Of a DNA stretch of 64,000 bases, positions 26,252 to 36,235 are shown piece by piece; position 1 is the first letter of the stretch; each line of letters starts with the position of its first letter. The notes beneath the pieces were generated by a model. It had not been told where the DNA came from, searched no databases, and saw only the letters and a program-made list of their open reading frames with translations. The DNA is from Burkholderia diffusa (GTDB lineage Bacteria; Pseudomonadota; Gammaproteobacteria; Burkholderiales; Burkholderiaceae), in assembly GCF_902499115.1 (NCBI RefSeq), contig NZ_CABVPN010000007.1:1-64000 (forward strand), given 5' to 3'. Made by a program: the position numbers and the translations under genes.

Positions 26252-28609
26252 ATGCAGATCAAACTCGTCGAAATCGGTAACTTCCGCAAGTTGCAGAAGG
26301 TTAGGATCGACCTTGCAGAGAAGACGACGGTTTTCGTCGGTGCCAACAACAGCGGAAAGACGTCCGCAATGGTCGCGCTTCGCCATTTTCTCGTAGGACG
26401 TACGGATTTCTCGATCAACGATTTCACACTGTCAAATTGGGCCAAACTCGATGCGCTTGGGCAACAATGGGAGGCCCAGAAGGCTGACGAGGTAGATCCG
26501 CCATTCGACTGGAATACAGTGCTCCCGCACCTTGATGTTTGGCTCGATGTTCAAGTGGGGGAACTCCACTATGTTCAAAAGATCCTTCCGACACTTGACT
26601 GGGCTGGCGCCCTAATCGGCGTACGTCTGCGCTACGAACCCAAGGACGATCAGGCCTTCAAGGCTGCATATCTGAATGCGAAACTCGCCGCGGAAGCGGT
26701 CATGCGTGCCAATGCGGCCGCTGAAGAACCGCCGAAAGCTGTTTCTCAAGGAGCGAATGGCTTCGCTCTCTGGCCCAGATCACTGATGGACTTCCTGTCC
26801 GTGAAGCTTCGCTCGATGTTCGAAGTACGAGCGTACCTACTCGATCCGGCCAAGCTTGTCCTCCCGAAGGGCGGCATCGCTGCGCCGCAAGCACTTCCTG
26901 CAGAAAGCGAGCCAGTGGAAGGGGATCCTCTCAAAACGATTATTCGCATCGATGAGATTAGTGCGCAGCGTGGGTTTGGATTTGCGCCGGCAACGACACG
27001 AAGCGAGGGCAGTTACGAGGAAGGCGCTTCGCGCGGCGGAAAAAAACTGTCCAGTCAACTTCGTCATTACTACACCCAGCATCTAGATCCCTTCGACCAA
27101 CCTGAGCCAAAGGACCTAGAGGCCTTGCAAGCTCTCCACGGAGCACAATCAGCTTTTGGAAAACGCTTGGAAGTCTGTTTTGCCGACGCACTCCAGGAAC
27201 TAGAGCAGATCGGCTATCCCGGAGTGGCTGACCCGAAGCTCACAATCACCGCCAACATCAAACCCGTAGACGGCTTAAATCACGCGTCCGCTGTTCAGTA
27301 CGTCGTGCCTACGCATCAAAGCGCTGGTGCCGGCCATACTCACCAACTTCCGGAGGATTCGAACGGACTCGGCTATCAGAACCTCGTCTCGATAATCTTT
27401 GCGCTGATGAGTTTTCGTGACAAATGGATGCGCGTTGGCAAGGCAGGGAAAATGACCGGGGATGGTGATGAATTGATTCCACCGCTTCATCTCGTCCTGA
27501 TCGAGGAGCCGGAAGCTCATCTTCACGCGCAGGTACAACAGGTTTTTATCAGACAAGCCTATGAGGTTCTTCGCAAACACGAAAGCCTCAAAGCCTCAAA
27601 GGATCTGTGCACTCAACTAGTGGTCAGCACGCACTCCAGTCATCTTGCCCACGAAGCCGAATTCACATCGTTACGGTATTTCAGACGGCTCCCGGTGAAA
27701 GCCGAGGATGGGTCCGTGCCGGTCTCGTGCGTGGTAAATTTGTCAGAGACGTTTGGTACCGAGGATGGCACTGCCCGATTCGTCAAGCGATACTTAAAGG
27801 CGACGCACTGCGATCTCTTTTTCGCAGATGGTGCAATTCTTGTCGAGGGACCAGCTGAGCGCATTCTCGTTCCACACTTCGTCCGCTCCAAGAGCGAGTA
27901 TGAGTTCATCCGACGCTGTTACGTGACATGGCTCGAGATTGGTGGCAGCCACGCTCATCGATTGAAGTCCCTGATTGAGCATCTCGGCCTGAACACGCTG
28001 ATCATCACAGATATCGATGCCAAGAATGCTGCCGGTAGTTCGGTCCCGCCTACTCGTGGAGCAAGTCTTAAAGCCCGCAATGAGACGCTGAAAAGCTGGG
28101 TGCCAAAGATCGAGTCGCTGGACGCTTTGCTCGACACAGAAGAGGCAGATCTTGCGCTTTGGGACAGTAGTGGTTACGGTGTTCGCGTCGCATATCAACA
28201 ACCAATAAGCGCTAAGTTTAAGACAGCAGATACGGTGGAGTTGCTCGCAAACACCTTCGAGGACGCCCTAGTCTATGAGAATCTTGAGACTTTTAAGGAA
28301 ATGGATGGCACTGGGTTGATGGGCCGCCTTCGAAAGTCGATCGATGACGCAACCGATGCTGCTGACCTTGCCAAAAAATTCGCTGTTGACCTCGGAAAAG
28401 GGGGCAAGGCTGAATTTGCAATGGAGCTTCTTTATAGTAAAGAAATCGACACGATGGCGGTCCCTGCATATATTAGAAAAGGGCTGCTATGGCTCGCCGC
28501 GCAGTTAAAACGAAAGGAGGATGATGTCCTCGGCAAAGAGTCATCCACCATCTCGATGCTGGTAAAGCCTACGCCGAAAGGGCCCGTAACTGATCCGGTG
28601 GCCGTATGA
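26252..28609 (+). CDS. Class 2 OLD-family ATPase-nuclease (GajA-like)
   Basis: A 785-residue defence nuclease. The ABC-type ATPase part starts with the Walker A GANNSGKTS (30-38), and its Walker B segment LVLIEEPEAHLHAQ lies at about 411-424. The Toprim nuclease part follows: LVEGPAERILV (about 530-540) with its catalytic Glu and LIITDIDAKN (about 584-593) with the DxD metal ligands. Class 2 OLD proteins are paired with a UvrD-like helicase, as here, and make up the Gabija anti-phage system. It is longer than the ~580-residue Bacillus GajA because of extra sequence in the ATPase half (about 130-300) and at the C-terminus. The gene overlaps the helicase gene by 4 bases. Confidence 0.88.
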   Translation: MQIKLVEIGNFRKLQKVRIDLAEKTTVFVGANNSGKTSAMVALRHFLVGRTDFSINDFTLSNWAKLDALGQQWEAQKADEVDPPFDWNTVLPHLDVWLDVQVGELHYVQKILPTLDWAGALIGVRLRYEPKDDQAFKAAYLNAKLAAEAVMRANAAAEEPPKAVSQGANGFALWPRSLMDFLSVKLRSMFEVRAYLLDPAKLVLPKGGIAAPQALPAESEPVEGDPLKTIIRIDEISAQRGFGFAPATTRSEGSYEEGASRGGKKLSSQLRHYYTQHLDPFDQPEPKDLEALQALHGAQSAFGKRLEVCFADALQELEQIGYPGVADPKLTITANIKPVDGLNHASAVQYVVPTHQSAGAGHTHQLPEDSNGLGYQNLVSIIFALMSFRDKWMRVGKAGKMTGDGDELIPPLHLVLIEEPEAHLHAQVQQVFIRQAYEVLRKHESLKASKDLCTQLVVSTHSSHLAHEAEFTSLRYFRRLPVKAEDGSVPVSCVVNLSETFGTEDGTARFVKRYLKATHCDLFFADGAILVEGPAERILVPHFVRSKSEYEFIRRCYVTWLEIGGSHAHRLKSLIEHLGLNTLIITDIDAKNAAGSSVPPTRGASLKARNETLKSWVPKIESLDALLDTEEADLALWDSSGYGVRVAYQQPISAKFKTADTVELLANTFEDALVYENLETFKEMDGTGLMGRLRKSIDDATDAADLAKKFAVDLGKGGKAEFAMELLYSKEIDTMAVPAYIRKGLLWLAAQLKRKEDDVLGKESSTISMLVKPTPKGPVTDPVAV

Positions 28610-30501
28610 CAACCGCCATCCAAACAGCAGAACCGAACGATGCGCACGTCGACATTGAGATTGCAGCTTGCCTAAATCTCGATGCTCCGAAGAGTTTTTT
28701 CCTGTTTGCAGGTGCGGGATCTGGTAAAACGCGGTCGCTTGTCAGGGCACTTCAGCACATTCAGAACACCTCGGCAGACAGGCTCCGCGTCAAGGGGCAA
28801 CGTGTCGCCGTCATCACTTTTACCAATGCCGCAAGCGACGAGATTAAGAGACGACTACTGTTCGACTCCTTGATTGACGTCCGAACTATCCATAGCTTCG
28901 CATGGTCTCTCATCGAAGGGTTAAATCACGATATTCGTGAATGGTTGCGAGTGGATCTCGCAGAGGATATCGTGCAGCTTAAAGCTGACGAAGCAAAAGG
29001 GCGCAAGGGAACAAAAGCATCTGCGAGCCGCCTCAGCAAGATCGAGTCGAAGACACGGCGACTGCAGGACCTACCTTACATCAAGTCGTTCACATATAGT
29101 CCAACGGGAGACAACCGCGGGCGCGACGCGCTCAATCATGCGGAGGTCTTGAAGTTGACGGCCCATTTCCTGAGCGCCAAGCCAGCCATGCAAAGCATTC
29201 TTGCTGGCCGCTATCCAATTCTGCTCATCGACGAGAGCCAAGACACCCATCGACTTCTCGTCGACGCACTCTTCGTCGTTCAATCCAAATTGAACGAGCG
29301 ATTTCTGCTCGGGCTGATCGGTGACACGATGCAACGCATCTATTCAGACGGGAAGGAGGGACTCGGGCAGGGGCTGCCAGACAACTGGTCTGAGCCGACG
29401 AAAGCCTTAAACTACCGGTGCCCTAAGCGTATTGTGACCTTGATTAACAAGATCCGCGCTGATGGGCAGCAACAGATCACACCGTCCGCCACACCCGAGG
29501 GACACGTCAGGCTCTTCGTTCTTCCGAGTAGCATGGCCGACAAACCCACGGCTGAGCGTGTCATTGCCGAGCACATGGCCGTCATCACCGGTGACGAACA
29601 ATGGAACCAACCGAGGGCAGTGAAGACTCTCACTCTCGAGCATCGCATGGCCGCATCTCGACTCGGGTTTCTCGACGCGTTTTCTGCGCTATATGACTAC
29701 GAGAGCTGGCGAACTAGCTTTCTTGACGGTACGCTTCCGGTCTTCCGTTTTTTCTCGGAACAAGTCCTTCCTCTCATCCGCGCCAAGCGCGCAGATGACC
29801 AGTTCGCCATCGCCCGTATCGTCAAAGCCGACTCCCCGCTCCTGAGTCCCGCATCCTTGCGGCAGTCGAAGGACAATAGGGCGCTGCTTCAAGACGTTAG
29901 CAAGGCCATCGGAGGCCTGCTCGAACTCTGGCGCGGCACTGAGGATCCTTCGTTGCTCGCCGTCTTACAGCATGTTGCAAAGACCAATCTGTTTGAGATC
30001 CCTGATGCGCTCCAGGCGCATGCGTCTGGAGCAATTGAACGGGCAGCCGCCGATTCGTCCGACGAGGATGAACAAGAGGATCGTCAGACTGAGCGCGACA
30101 TCGCCATCCAAACTTTTTTGTCGACACCGTTTTCTCAAATTGAACCGATGGCGGAATATCTAGCGGGTAAGGCTCGTTTTGACACCCATCAAGGTGTAAA
30201 GGGATTGGAATTTGATCGTGTAATGGTCATCATGGACGACTCAGAAGCACGTGGCTTCATGTTTAAATACGACGATCTATTTGGTGGAAAGCCTTTGGGA
30301 GATCGGACAGTAGAGGCGACCAAGCGCCTGTTCTATGTGACGGCAAGCCGTGCAAAAGAGAGTCTTGCGCTGGTTGCTTATTCCGCGTCAACCGAACGTG
30401 TCAAATCCTTTGTTTTGAACGAAGGTTGGTTTGCTCCAGGAGAGATCATCTCCGAGCTAGTTGTGGTTGATCGTCTTGCGCGGTCGAACAATCCTGTATA
30501 G
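28606..30501 (+). CDS. UvrD-like superfamily 1 helicase (GajB-like)
   Basis: A 631-residue helicase, partner of the OLD nuclease before it. Motif I is FAGAGSGKT (about 34-42), motif Ia is ITFTNAASDEIKRR, motif II is LLIDESQDT (about 205), motif V is THQGVKGLEFDRVMV and motif VI is RLFYVTASRAKESLAL. In Gabija the helicase senses DNA ends and activates the nuclease. The protein is longer than the ~494-residue Bacillus GajB, with an inserted acidic linker (DSSDEDEQEDRQ). The ATG overlaps the nuclease stop, so the two are made together. Confidence 0.88.
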   Translation: MTTAIQTAEPNDAHVDIEIAACLNLDAPKSFFLFAGAGSGKTRSLVRALQHIQNTSADRLRVKGQRVAVITFTNAASDEIKRRLLFDSLIDVRTIHSFAWSLIEGLNHDIREWLRVDLAEDIVQLKADEAKGRKGTKASASRLSKIESKTRRLQDLPYIKSFTYSPTGDNRGRDALNHAEVLKLTAHFLSAKPAMQSILAGRYPILLIDESQDTHRLLVDALFVVQSKLNERFLLGLIGDTMQRIYSDGKEGLGQGLPDNWSEPTKALNYRCPKRIVTLINKIRADGQQQITPSATPEGHVRLFVLPSSMADKPTAERVIAEHMAVITGDEQWNQPRAVKTLTLEHRMAASRLGFLDAFSALYDYESWRTSFLDGTLPVFRFFSEQVLPLIRAKRADDQFAIARIVKADSPLLSPASLRQSKDNRALLQDVSKAIGGLLELWRGTEDPSLLAVLQHVAKTNLFEIPDALQAHASGAIERAAADSSDEDEQEDRQTERDIAIQTFLSTPFSQIEPMAEYLAGKARFDTHQGVKGLEFDRVMVIMDDSEARGFMFKYDDLFGGKPLGDRTVEATKRLFYVTASRAKESLALVAYSASTERVKSFVLNEGWFAPGEIISELVVVDRLARSNNPV

Positions 30502-30712
30502 CCGGAAAGAGAGATGGCGACCAAGAAAACTTGCGAACCAGATTGGACATCGAGCTGATGACCGATGTGACTTTACATAAGAGAATCTAACGAATTAGTC
30601 GATTTCGCATATCAAGCTGACCGGAAGCGATTTTCGATTTGCACTTCCAAATAGATCCCGAGGAATCAACCTAGGGTGATAATAGTTCAGATTCCCGTTC
30701 TCCGGAGATCAA

Positions 30713-31309
30713 ATGCCAAAATCGTTCCAGCGTCTCACCCTCAATGTGACGCTTCAGCATATCGATCCGCCGATCTGGCGTCAGATTGAAGTCGAAGGAA
30801 CCGAATCTCTGCGCAAGCTGCATCACATTCTGCAGGCAGCTTTCGGATGGGAGGACACCCATCTGCACGACTTCCTGATCGACGGCATGACCTACGCCAT
30901 GTTCGAGGTTGATGACGTGGCGGACTTCGCCGATCCGGACACGACTGCCGATGACCGGAAGGTTCGTCTGCAGACAGTCGTGAAGCCAGGTTCGCGCTTC
31001 GTGTACCGATACGACTTCGGAGACGGCTGGAATCACGCCGTCGTCGTTGAGAAGATGGAAACGGTCGAGAGCGAACCGTGGGGCGAGGCCCAGGTCATTG
31101 ACGGCGCTCGTGCTTGTCCGCCTGAGGACGTGGGCGGCCCAACGGGCTATGAAGCGTTCCTGAATACGCTCTCGAACGACCCCAACAGTGAAAAGGCGGA
31201 ACGTTACCGAAACTGGATCGGCCCCGGCTTCGACGCAGAATTGTTCGATTTGCGTGCCGCCAATGCAGCTCTGTTACGCATGGCTTCCAACCGCTGGGGC
31301 AACCGGTAA
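30713..31309 (+). CDS. Plasmid pRiA4b ORF-3-like protein
   Basis: A 198-residue protein of the pRiA4b ORF-3/IS1096 TnpR-passenger family. The hallmark patterns are all present: LQHIDPPIWRQIEV, LHHILQAAFGWEDTHLHDF, YRYDFGDGWNHAVVVE and CPPEDVGGPTGYEAFL. GGAG six bases before the ATG supports the start. The function of the family is not known; members are often found on plasmids, islands and next to transposons. It lies 211 bases after the Gabija-like pair and converges with the Rhs gene, so it may mark the right edge of the island. Confidence 0.88.
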   Translation: MPKSFQRLTLNVTLQHIDPPIWRQIEVEGTESLRKLHHILQAAFGWEDTHLHDFLIDGMTYAMFEVDDVADFADPDTTADDRKVRLQTVVKPGSRFVYRYDFGDGWNHAVVVEKMETVESEPWGEAQVIDGARACPPEDVGGPTGYEAFLNTLSNDPNSEKAERYRNWIGPGFDAELFDLRAANAALLRMASNRWGNR

Positions 31310-31573
31310 CACACATTGCGTCAACACTCCCATCAGCTTGCAGGCGGAGCCGTCTGGGCATCATGACAGCCATATGCCGGCAAGAAGTTTTGGCACAAAA
31401 GCCGGTAGGTACCATCTACGGAGCCCAGTGTTGCGCTGAAGTAGCCGATCCGCGGCTCAGAACGCAACACCTCCAAATGTACCAGGCATGTCGATAATTC
31501 ACGTTATGTAAACTGTGTTTATGGAGATTCTGGAGTGACAGAATTGAATTGCTCTACACCTCCAGGGACTAGC

Positions 31574-34500
31574 CTAGGGATTCTGAAAAACTCTAGTCAC
31601 AGCGACGATCAATCCGGGGCGCGTTTTCGTGTACGTGTATCTGACGTAATCCGGTCTCGTTGCGGAGTTGCCGAATAAGTGAGTCTGTTCGAAATCCAAG
31701 GCCCGTCGGCTGAAGGTGATTTCTTTGGCTATCTCTCCTTCGAAAACGCGGAAGCGGCCACGATTGATACCCGGGTCTTGGGCCCACACATAGTCTTTGC
31801 CGCCGCTGCCCCCCAACCGGCATCCTCGTGTGTGGCCCGCGTCGTCGGTCAGGCGCCCAAGACTGCGCGCCCAAGCTCGAGACGTCGCATTTGTGCCCGT
31901 ACCCACGCCGCGACGAAGGTGCGAGGGATCGATCGTCCCAGAGACGGAAATAATCTGACCGGCACTTCCGCGCACAATAATGTCCCCACCGCTGGCATGT
32001 AGTCCCAAGGGGTCGATCCAGGTGATCGAACTTTTGGCATAGTTGTACAAGCCGGTGCCACCGGCCAAGCGGATGGGATCGCAACTCGCAAATCTGCCGG
32101 CGTGCGGATCGTAATACCGGTAGCGGTTGTAGTGCAAACCGCTTTCCTGATCAAAATACTGCCCCTGCAACCGAAAAGGTTGATCGTGTGTCCTCGTGCC
32201 TCGTTGATTTGCTAGTCCCCAGGCCGAATATGCGGCTTCCCAGACAACGATACCCGTCACATCGATCGTCCGAACCGGCGCACCGTTAACCCCGGTTTCG
32301 AAGAAAGAAATATCGTTTGACCGAGACGCCGAACTAACCCTTGCCAGCGGCCGAAAGCTGTCTGGATAGTGGACCCACTCCCATGCCTCGCCGCATTGGC
32401 CGCCCGCCCCCGGGCGGACGTCGTTCAAGCCGTCCACTCGGACGAGAGCGTCCTCCGGCACCGTGTTTGCGACGGAAAACGCGTCCGACAGTAGCCTGCC
32501 GGCTTCCTGATCTCCCTGCGTGAGCTCACCCACCAGCGCATCCCCCTCCCAGAAGAAATAGCTGGTTTGGGACAGCGCCGTCCGATCGGACGCAGCCCCC
32601 GTCCGGATGCCGGGATCGTGCTGAATCCGCGTGGTCTTCTTCGTGCGCCGATGGAACACATCGTACGCATAGCGTGTGCAGATGCTCAACGTGCCGCTTG
32701 TATCCCCCACGGACTCCGCCTGACGCACGGTCAACGACTCGATCAGCAACCCGTCACCATCCCAGCGCAGCATCAGGTCCTGTTGCCGATCCTGCCTGCG
32801 CACCAGATTGCCGATGCGGTCGAATGCGCAATAGCAGCCGTCATGCTCGCCTTCCCGGATCCACGTATCGGCCTTCGTATCCTCGCCAAATACATTGGGC
32901 TGGCGGGCCTTACGAATCGATGTCTTCAACTGATCGCCAACCGGGTCATACAGGAACCGATGCAGTTTCCCGACCGGATCGCTGTGTCCGATCAGCCTGC
33001 CCATCGGATCGTATTGATAGCGCTCGATGCCCAGGCGGGAGTCGCGCTTCTCGAGCATTTCCCCATTGGCGTCATACGCGTATTCGCTGGTGAACAGGGC
33101 GCCTGTGCCAGAAAACAGCGCCTGCGTGGCCAGTAACCCATCAGATGTGTACGATAGCTCGTGCCGAAGCTCGGCCCCAAGGTGCTCGACGCAAATCTGC
33201 CCGAGCGCATTACGCTCAAATGTGATCGGCGCAGCCTCGTCGACTTGGATCGATCTGACCGCATCGAGCGCGTCGTAGTCGTAGCGAACCGTATGCGCAT
33301 TGATGAATTCGCCACCGGCCTGGAGCCGGGTCTGGCGTTCAATCCGATTGCCCGCCGAGTCGTACGTGTTGGCGATTACGAAGTGGTCGCCTTGCCTTTC
33401 CTCAACGACACGACCGGCCGCGTCATACTCCAGTTCCACCCGGCTGTCCGGATTCGCGGCGACGATCAAGTTGCCACTGCGATCGTACGAGAAGGTTTCG
33501 GTGCGGACTCCATCAGGTTGCCGCGGGTCAGGCACCCGCTTTTGCACGATACGGCCCAGCGCATCCGTTTCGTAGTCGATCGTCTGCCCCAGTGGATCGA
33601 TGCTGCGTAGCAATTCGCCCGCCGCACCATACTCGTAGCGACGCGCCTGCCCCCAGTAATCGACCTCCTCGACGATCCGCCCCAACGCATTGCGTTTCAG
33701 TTGGTACAGTTCGCGGCGCTCGTTGACGACGCCGACCAGTTGCTCCTCGGTGTCGTACCAGTATTCGACGGTGCTGCCGTCCGGCGCGAGCCGCCGGCTC
33801 AACTGCCCGAGCGCTGAATACTCCATCTGTGTCACTTGGCTCGCGGGGTCGCGATACCGCACCAGGTTCCCGTCGGCGTCGTAAACGAAATGAAGCTCGC
33901 GCCCGCCCGGTTCGATCGCACGCGTCAAGTTGCCGTTGCGGTCGTACTCGTAGTGACTGTGTTGTCCGAGCGGGTCGACCACCTCGACAAGGTTCCCGGT
34001 CGCGTCGTGCCCGAACTGCGTGCGATAACCTAATGCATCCGTCCGCGCGGCGGGATAGCCGTCGCGGTCATAGTCGAACCGAGTGAGCGCACCGCGCGGC
34101 CCCAAATGTTCGACGGGCTGGCCGTATGCATCGTATGCGTAGCGCGACGTCGTGCCAGACGGCTCAGTCTGCGCCAGCAAGTTGCCGCGAGCGTCCCATT
34201 CGTACCGCCACTGCCGGCCGCCGGGCAACGTCACGCAGACGGGATGTTGATGTACATCGTATTCCGTGCGGATCACACTGCCGTCGGGCAGCGTCCGCGC
34301 GACGACGTTGCCGTACCGGTCGTAGTCCCACGAGGTCGTGCGGCCAGCAGCATCGACCTGCGCACTCGTGCGCGAGTGTGAATCATATCGGTATGCAGTC
34401 ACACCACCCAACGGGTCGGTTTCCGCCACCGGCATCCCGCGCTCGTTCATCTGCGTGATCGTCGTATGCCCAAGCGAATCGGTGGCGCGTGTTTCCATCC

Positions 34501-36220
34501 GCTCGCGATCGTAGGCGAAGCGATAGTCGAATAGGCCGTTGTCACCCCACGCACGATCGACACGCCACACGCCGTCGTCGCCCTGCTGGTAGCTGTAGTA
34601 AAACGACACGCCCCGCGCGCTCGTGTGCCTCACCATCCGATGCCCAACTGCATACTCGAAATGGTGCGGATATGCCATCGCGTCAATCGCGGCTGCCAGA
34701 TTGCGCTCGCGATCATGCTCGTAGCTCACGAGCGGATGTGCGTTTTCGCGCGCATCGATCAGCGTTAGCGACGTTAACAACCCAGCGTTCAGCCCGCGGC
34801 CCGTACCGCATTCGACCACGCGCTCGGTCCGCCGATTGCGCTTCCATTCGACGAGACGCGCGAGTCCACCATACGCGTCACGCTCGAATTTCCATGCATT
34901 GCCATTGAGATCGGCCATGCGGTCGAGCAGCAGCGTGAGCCGCGAATCGGCATCGAGCGCAGAAGCAGCCTCTCGCCAACGGGGGGGCAGCACGAATCCG
35001 TATTCGATTCCCTCACGCGTGCGCAGCACCATCCGCCCGTCGTCGTCATACAACGCATGCCCATGCTGCCAGTCATACGTGCGCGACGTCCAGCCATCGT
35101 CCAACGGCACCGCGTTGAAAGCGGTCGCATGATCCGGGAAAAAAACAGCCGCACCGATCCCGTCTTGGTTCCGCATCAGTTCGAGCCGAATATCGGCCGG
35201 TGTCTGCCAACCAAAGCCGACAGCGCCTGCATGGCGATTGTGACTCGCGTAATATCGGTCCCACACGAGCGGCAAACGGCCGGACACGGTGAAGTCGTTC
35301 TGCTGCACAACCACCTCGCCCGTGGTCACGTCCACCGGCTCCGCCTTCAACACGTTGCACCGCAAGAACCCCGACTTCAGATTCAGCTTATCCGCCAGCG
35401 ACTTCGCCCACTTCGACCCCCGAAACGCCTTGAACAACCCCTTCGCCGCCGCAGCCATGTTCATGATCGGCGGCCCACCCACCAACACCGGCCGCCCGGT
35501 CGGAATCGGCAACATCACCGAACTGGGCATTGACGGATAAGTCCGATCGGTATGCGCGCTGTTGTGCGGAGGCGGCTCCATTCCGACCGACCAGCAACTC
35601 AACGCCTCAAGCGCCATGTAAGACATCGGATCGTTGTTGGCGAGCACCGTCTTGCTGCCCATGAACGATTCCCCGTCGTTCGACGGCTCAACTTTGTCAG
35701 GCGGCGCAAACGATTCCCCGAGCGGAAAATGCAACCCTGGAACGTGATATGCATGCGTCCCTGCCGTGGCGCGCATCATCCCGTTCACAAAAATCGGCCT
35801 GCCGCTGCTACCGCCCGAGCCGACGTTAGAGCCAAGATCGTCACTGATGCGGTTCTTGATCTTGTTGGCCTCTTTCGCCAGCCTCGTCCCCTCCGCGACA
35901 GTGGGGTCATTCTTGAAATCAGGTAGCTTGCCTCCGCCCATCAGTTCATTGACCTGCTGAGTCGCTTCGTCGGCGAGATGTTCGAGCTTCGTCACATCTT
36001 CGGGATGATCTTCGATGTATTCGGTCACCTTCTCCTGCACGATCATCATTGCAATGCAGCCGACCACGGCCTTTGCGGCCTGGATGTACTCGCGCTTATC
36101 GAGCATGAACCCGACATGAGGATGCGGCAGGAACACGGGTGGTGTACCGGGCGTGACCAGTACCGAATGAACGTCCACGCCAACAACGGGATCGAGATGC
36201 TTGACGGCTGGAAGTGCCAC
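31574..36220 (-). CDS. T6SS Rhs effector with an endonuclease-like tip
   Basis: A 1548-residue polymorphic toxin. The N-terminus has a PAAR-like region (FMGSKTVLANNDPMSYM, LPIPTGRPVLVGGPP, about 185-255) that can cap a VgrG spike. Many YD/Rhs repeats (about 330-1350) form the cocoon. The core ends with YYDPHAGRFASCDPIRL and WIDPLGL, where the tip is normally cut off. The ~141-residue tip (31577-31999) carries DDAGHTRGCRLGGSGG and DPGINRGRFRVFE, the layout of DNA/RNA non-specific endonucleases (DxGH, then N-R-G). The start is a GTG at 36220. No immunity gene follows within the 264 bases before the opposing gene. Confidence 0.9.
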   Translation of the reverse strand: MALPAVKHLDPVVGVDVHSVLVTPGTPPVFLPHPHVGFMLDKREYIQAAKAVVGCIAMMIVQEKVTEYIEDHPEDVTKLEHLADEATQQVNELMGGGKLPDFKNDPTVAEGTRLAKEANKIKNRISDDLGSNVGSGGSSGRPIFVNGMMRATAGTHAYHVPGLHFPLGESFAPPDKVEPSNDGESFMGSKTVLANNDPMSYMALEALSCWSVGMEPPPHNSAHTDRTYPSMPSSVMLPIPTGRPVLVGGPPIMNMAAAAKGLFKAFRGSKWAKSLADKLNLKSGFLRCNVLKAEPVDVTTGEVVVQQNDFTVSGRLPLVWDRYYASHNRHAGAVGFGWQTPADIRLELMRNQDGIGAAVFFPDHATAFNAVPLDDGWTSRTYDWQHGHALYDDDGRMVLRTREGIEYGFVLPPRWREAASALDADSRLTLLLDRMADLNGNAWKFERDAYGGLARLVEWKRNRRTERVVECGTGRGLNAGLLTSLTLIDARENAHPLVSYEHDRERNLAAAIDAMAYPHHFEYAVGHRMVRHTSARGVSFYYSYQQGDDGVWRVDRAWGDNGLFDYRFAYDRERMETRATDSLGHTTITQMNERGMPVAETDPLGGVTAYRYDSHSRTSAQVDAAGRTTSWDYDRYGNVVARTLPDGSVIRTEYDVHQHPVCVTLPGGRQWRYEWDARGNLLAQTEPSGTTSRYAYDAYGQPVEHLGPRGALTRFDYDRDGYPAARTDALGYRTQFGHDATGNLVEVVDPLGQHSHYEYDRNGNLTRAIEPGGRELHFVYDADGNLVRYRDPASQVTQMEYSALGQLSRRLAPDGSTVEYWYDTEEQLVGVVNERRELYQLKRNALGRIVEEVDYWGQARRYEYGAAGELLRSIDPLGQTIDYETDALGRIVQKRVPDPRQPDGVRTETFSYDRSGNLIVAANPDSRVELEYDAAGRVVEERQGDHFVIANTYDSAGNRIERQTRLQAGGEFINAHTVRYDYDALDAVRSIQVDEAAPITFERNALGQICVEHLGAELRHELSYTSDGLLATQALFSGTGALFTSEYAYDANGEMLEKRDSRLGIERYQYDPMGRLIGHSDPVGKLHRFLYDPVGDQLKTSIRKARQPNVFGEDTKADTWIREGEHDGCYCAFDRIGNLVRRQDRQQDLMLRWDGDGLLIESLTVRQAESVGDTSGTLSICTRYAYDVFHRRTKKTTRIQHDPGIRTGAASDRTALSQTSYFFWEGDALVGELTQGDQEAGRLLSDAFSVANTVPEDALVRVDGLNDVRPGAGGQCGEAWEWVHYPDSFRPLARVSSASRSNDISFFETGVNGAPVRTIDVTGIVVWEAAYSAWGLANQRGTRTHDQPFRLQGQYFDQESGLHYNRYRYYDPHAGRFASCDPIRLAGGTGLYNYAKSSITWIDPLGLHASGGDIIVRGSAGQIISVSGTIDPSHLRRGVGTGTNATSRAWARSLGRLTDDAGHTRGCRLGGSGGKDYVWAQDPGINRGRFRVFEGEIAKEITFSRRALDFEQTHLFGNSATRPDYVRYTYTKTRPGLIVAVTRVFQNP

Positions 36221-36235
36221 GGTCTCGGCCCCCGC

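Noticed and set aside
25975..26280. A 101-codon frame before the nuclease gene
   Set aside because: It lacks a ribosome site and runs into the nuclease start; no domain is recognised.
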